This document shows, piece after piece, positions 40,457-41,351 of a DNA stretch of 41,351 bases; the stretch's first letter is position 1, and the number at the start of each line of letters is the position of its first letter. The notes under the pieces are model-generated. The model had not been told where the DNA came from. It saw only the letters and a list, made by a program, of their open reading frames with translations, and did no database searches. This DNA is from Verrucomicrobiales bacterium (lineage in GTDB: Bacteria > Verrucomicrobiota > Verrucomicrobiia > Verrucomicrobiales > V1-33), in assembly GCA_947460575.1 (NCBI GenBank), contig CANHIJ010000025.1, forward strand, positions 1 through 41,351, given 5' to 3'. A program made the translations under genes and the position numbers.

Positions 40457-41351
40457 ATGGGCGTTTTTCACTGCTTTTGTTGCTGGGATCGGCGGCGTTT
40501 GGGGTGCTGCTGCACCGGGAGCAACAGCGGGGGACGTTTGAGGATTTTGACCGGGGGCACCGGGAATTTTTGCGGGCGAATCCTGGGAGTGCGGACAAGT
40601 GGGCGACGATGGCGGACGAGCCGCAGGTGATTTTGGCGCGCTTGGACGACCCGGATTTGCCGGTGGAGCAGCGGGCGTTTGAGGGGTGGCCGCCGCGGGC
40701 GGACGAGTGGCAGGTGTTGTTGCAGAATGTGAGTGCGTGGGGGCCGCGGGCGGTGTCGCTGGGCTTGCCGCTGGGGCTGGCGGAGGCGTCGCCGGGGTTT
40801 TTGAGGACGGTGGCTGGGGTGCCGGGGTTTGCGCTGGGAGTGGAGGCTGGGGCGGCGTTTGGGGGGGGCTTTATGCCGCCGGAGTTGCCCGGTGGGCTGC
40901 CGGTGCTGCGGGTGGAGGGGGATTTGGCAGGGATTTTGGAGTTTGAGACGCTGCGGCCGGTGGCGGTGCCGGTGCGGGTGGGGATTGGGCAGGTGGATTT
41001 GGGCCAGAAGGTGGCGGTGGAGGGGGAGTGGTGCCGGGTGCCACTCTTGGCGCGCACCGGAACGCAGGTGGTGCCGACCTTAGCGCTGCAGTCGATATTG
41101 ACGTGGAGCGGAGTGCCTCCGGAGCGTCTGCTGGTGCACCCGGGAACGGCGATATGGGGGCCGCAGGGGATGGCGATACCGATTGATGCCAGTGGGTGTT
41201 TCCGGTTTTATGTGCCGCTGTCGGCGCGGGCGGGGTCAGTGCAGGCGGACGAATTTTTGTTTGAGCGAAGCCAAGCGGAGACGACCTATGGGCCGGGGAC
41301 GCCGGAGCGGGCGAGGCTCGAGGCGGTGGCGGGAAGCTTGGTGTGGCTGGG
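40453..41351 (+). CDS. CHASE2-like membrane protein, partial (3' cut by window end)
   Basis: The start ATG at 40453 overlaps the stop of the AmgK-like gene (ATGA), giving tight translational coupling. At least 299 residues are visible and the frame is open to the window end. An N-terminal hydrophobic segment (FSLLLLLGSAAFGVLL) anchors or exports it. The following region has a CHASE2-like outline: repeated hydrophobic strands, then WCRVPLLARTGTQVVPTLALQ and GMAIPIDASGCFRFYVPL near the end, similar to the P-LAL and IP-D-G-F motifs of CHASE2 sensor domains. CHASE2 is an extracytoplasmic domain of signalling proteins; the effector, if any, lies beyond the window. The family assignment is tentative. 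Confidence 0.65.
   Translation, partial: MNGRFSLLLLLGSAAFGVLLHREQQRGTFEDFDRGHREFLRANPGSADKWATMADEPQVILARLDDPDLPVEQRAFEGWPPRADEWQVLLQNVSAWGPRAVSLGLPLGLAEASPGFLRTVAGVPGFALGVEAGAAFGGGFMPPELPGGLPVLRVEGDLAGILEFETLRPVAVPVRVGIGQVDLGQKVAVEGEWCRVPLLARTGTQVVPTLALQSILTWSGVPPERLLVHPGTAIWGPQGMAIPIDASGCFRFYVPLSARAGSVQADEFLFERSQAETTYGPGTPERARLEAVAGSLVWL

Noticed and set aside
1-41351. tRNA, rRNA, IS, prophage or integrase genes
   Set aside because: None were recognised on either strand; boundaries of a mobile island were not seen.

Overview
This is a high-GC bacterial window of 41 kb. It looks like Verrucomicrobiota or a close PVC relative, which is an inference from gene content: a giant exported CotH / lamin-tail / CHB_HEX protein, a planctomycete/verrucomicrobium-style two-part esterase, a DUF5684-like membrane protein, SH3 plus L,D-transpeptidase, hflK-hflC, a Sel1 repeat protein, and two pilT-type ATPases in tandem. 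No rRNA, tRNA, IS element, prophage or CRISPR array was seen. The most pervasive property is nucleotide strand asymmetry. The + strand is extremely G-rich over C along the whole window, so + genes end most codons in G and - genes end most codons in C. This creates long antisense ORF shadows, and - strand starts sit in C/T-rich leaders without a Shine-Dalgarno sequence.

Layout. 1-308 holds the end of a 38/39-bp tandem repeat array, followed by a small acidic ORF. 971-3912 is a + strand unit of two PilT/PilU-like ATPases and a membrane-anchored unknown protein, closed by a bidirectional terminator shared with convergent ahcY (4000-5424). ahcY has a 26-bp imperfect palindrome next to a candidate promoter. 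5581-9274 carries two tandem GT-C (GT39/ArnT-like) membrane glycosyltransferases, whose tail overlaps the tail of lysS. 9255-20487 is a long - strand block: DUF5684-like protein, giant CotH protein, zinc-ribbon/TM protein, tex and lysS.

20698-24914: an MtfA-like protein that has lost its HEXXH zinc site overlaps an MFS transporter. These face a - strand SH3-protein / L,D-transpeptidase pair overlapping by 4 bp, then a short GGQ release-factor-like protein. 24955-29240: exported esterase, orphan NarL-type response regulator, exported Sel1 protein. 29305-34847: a - strand surface-glycan block (TM/CxxC protein, GT4, NlpC/P60 lipoprotein, GT4 with C-terminal extension, GT2). 34981-41351: isolated bioA, an exported Lys-rich protein resembling a cysteine-less HMA fold, hflK-hflC on the - strand, and divergently an AmgK-like sugar kinase overlapping a CHASE2-like protein cut by the window end.

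Common theme (inference): much of the window serves the cell envelope, through pilus retraction, lipid-linked sugar transfer, glycan synthesis, peptidoglycan remodelling and recycling, and membrane protein quality control. Interspersed are housekeeping genes (ahcY, lysS, tex, bioA). No single new defence or mobile system is evident. The best leads are the strand asymmetry, the MtfA pseudo-peptidase, the ahcY operator and the NlpC/P60 lipoprotein inside a glycosyltransferase cluster.
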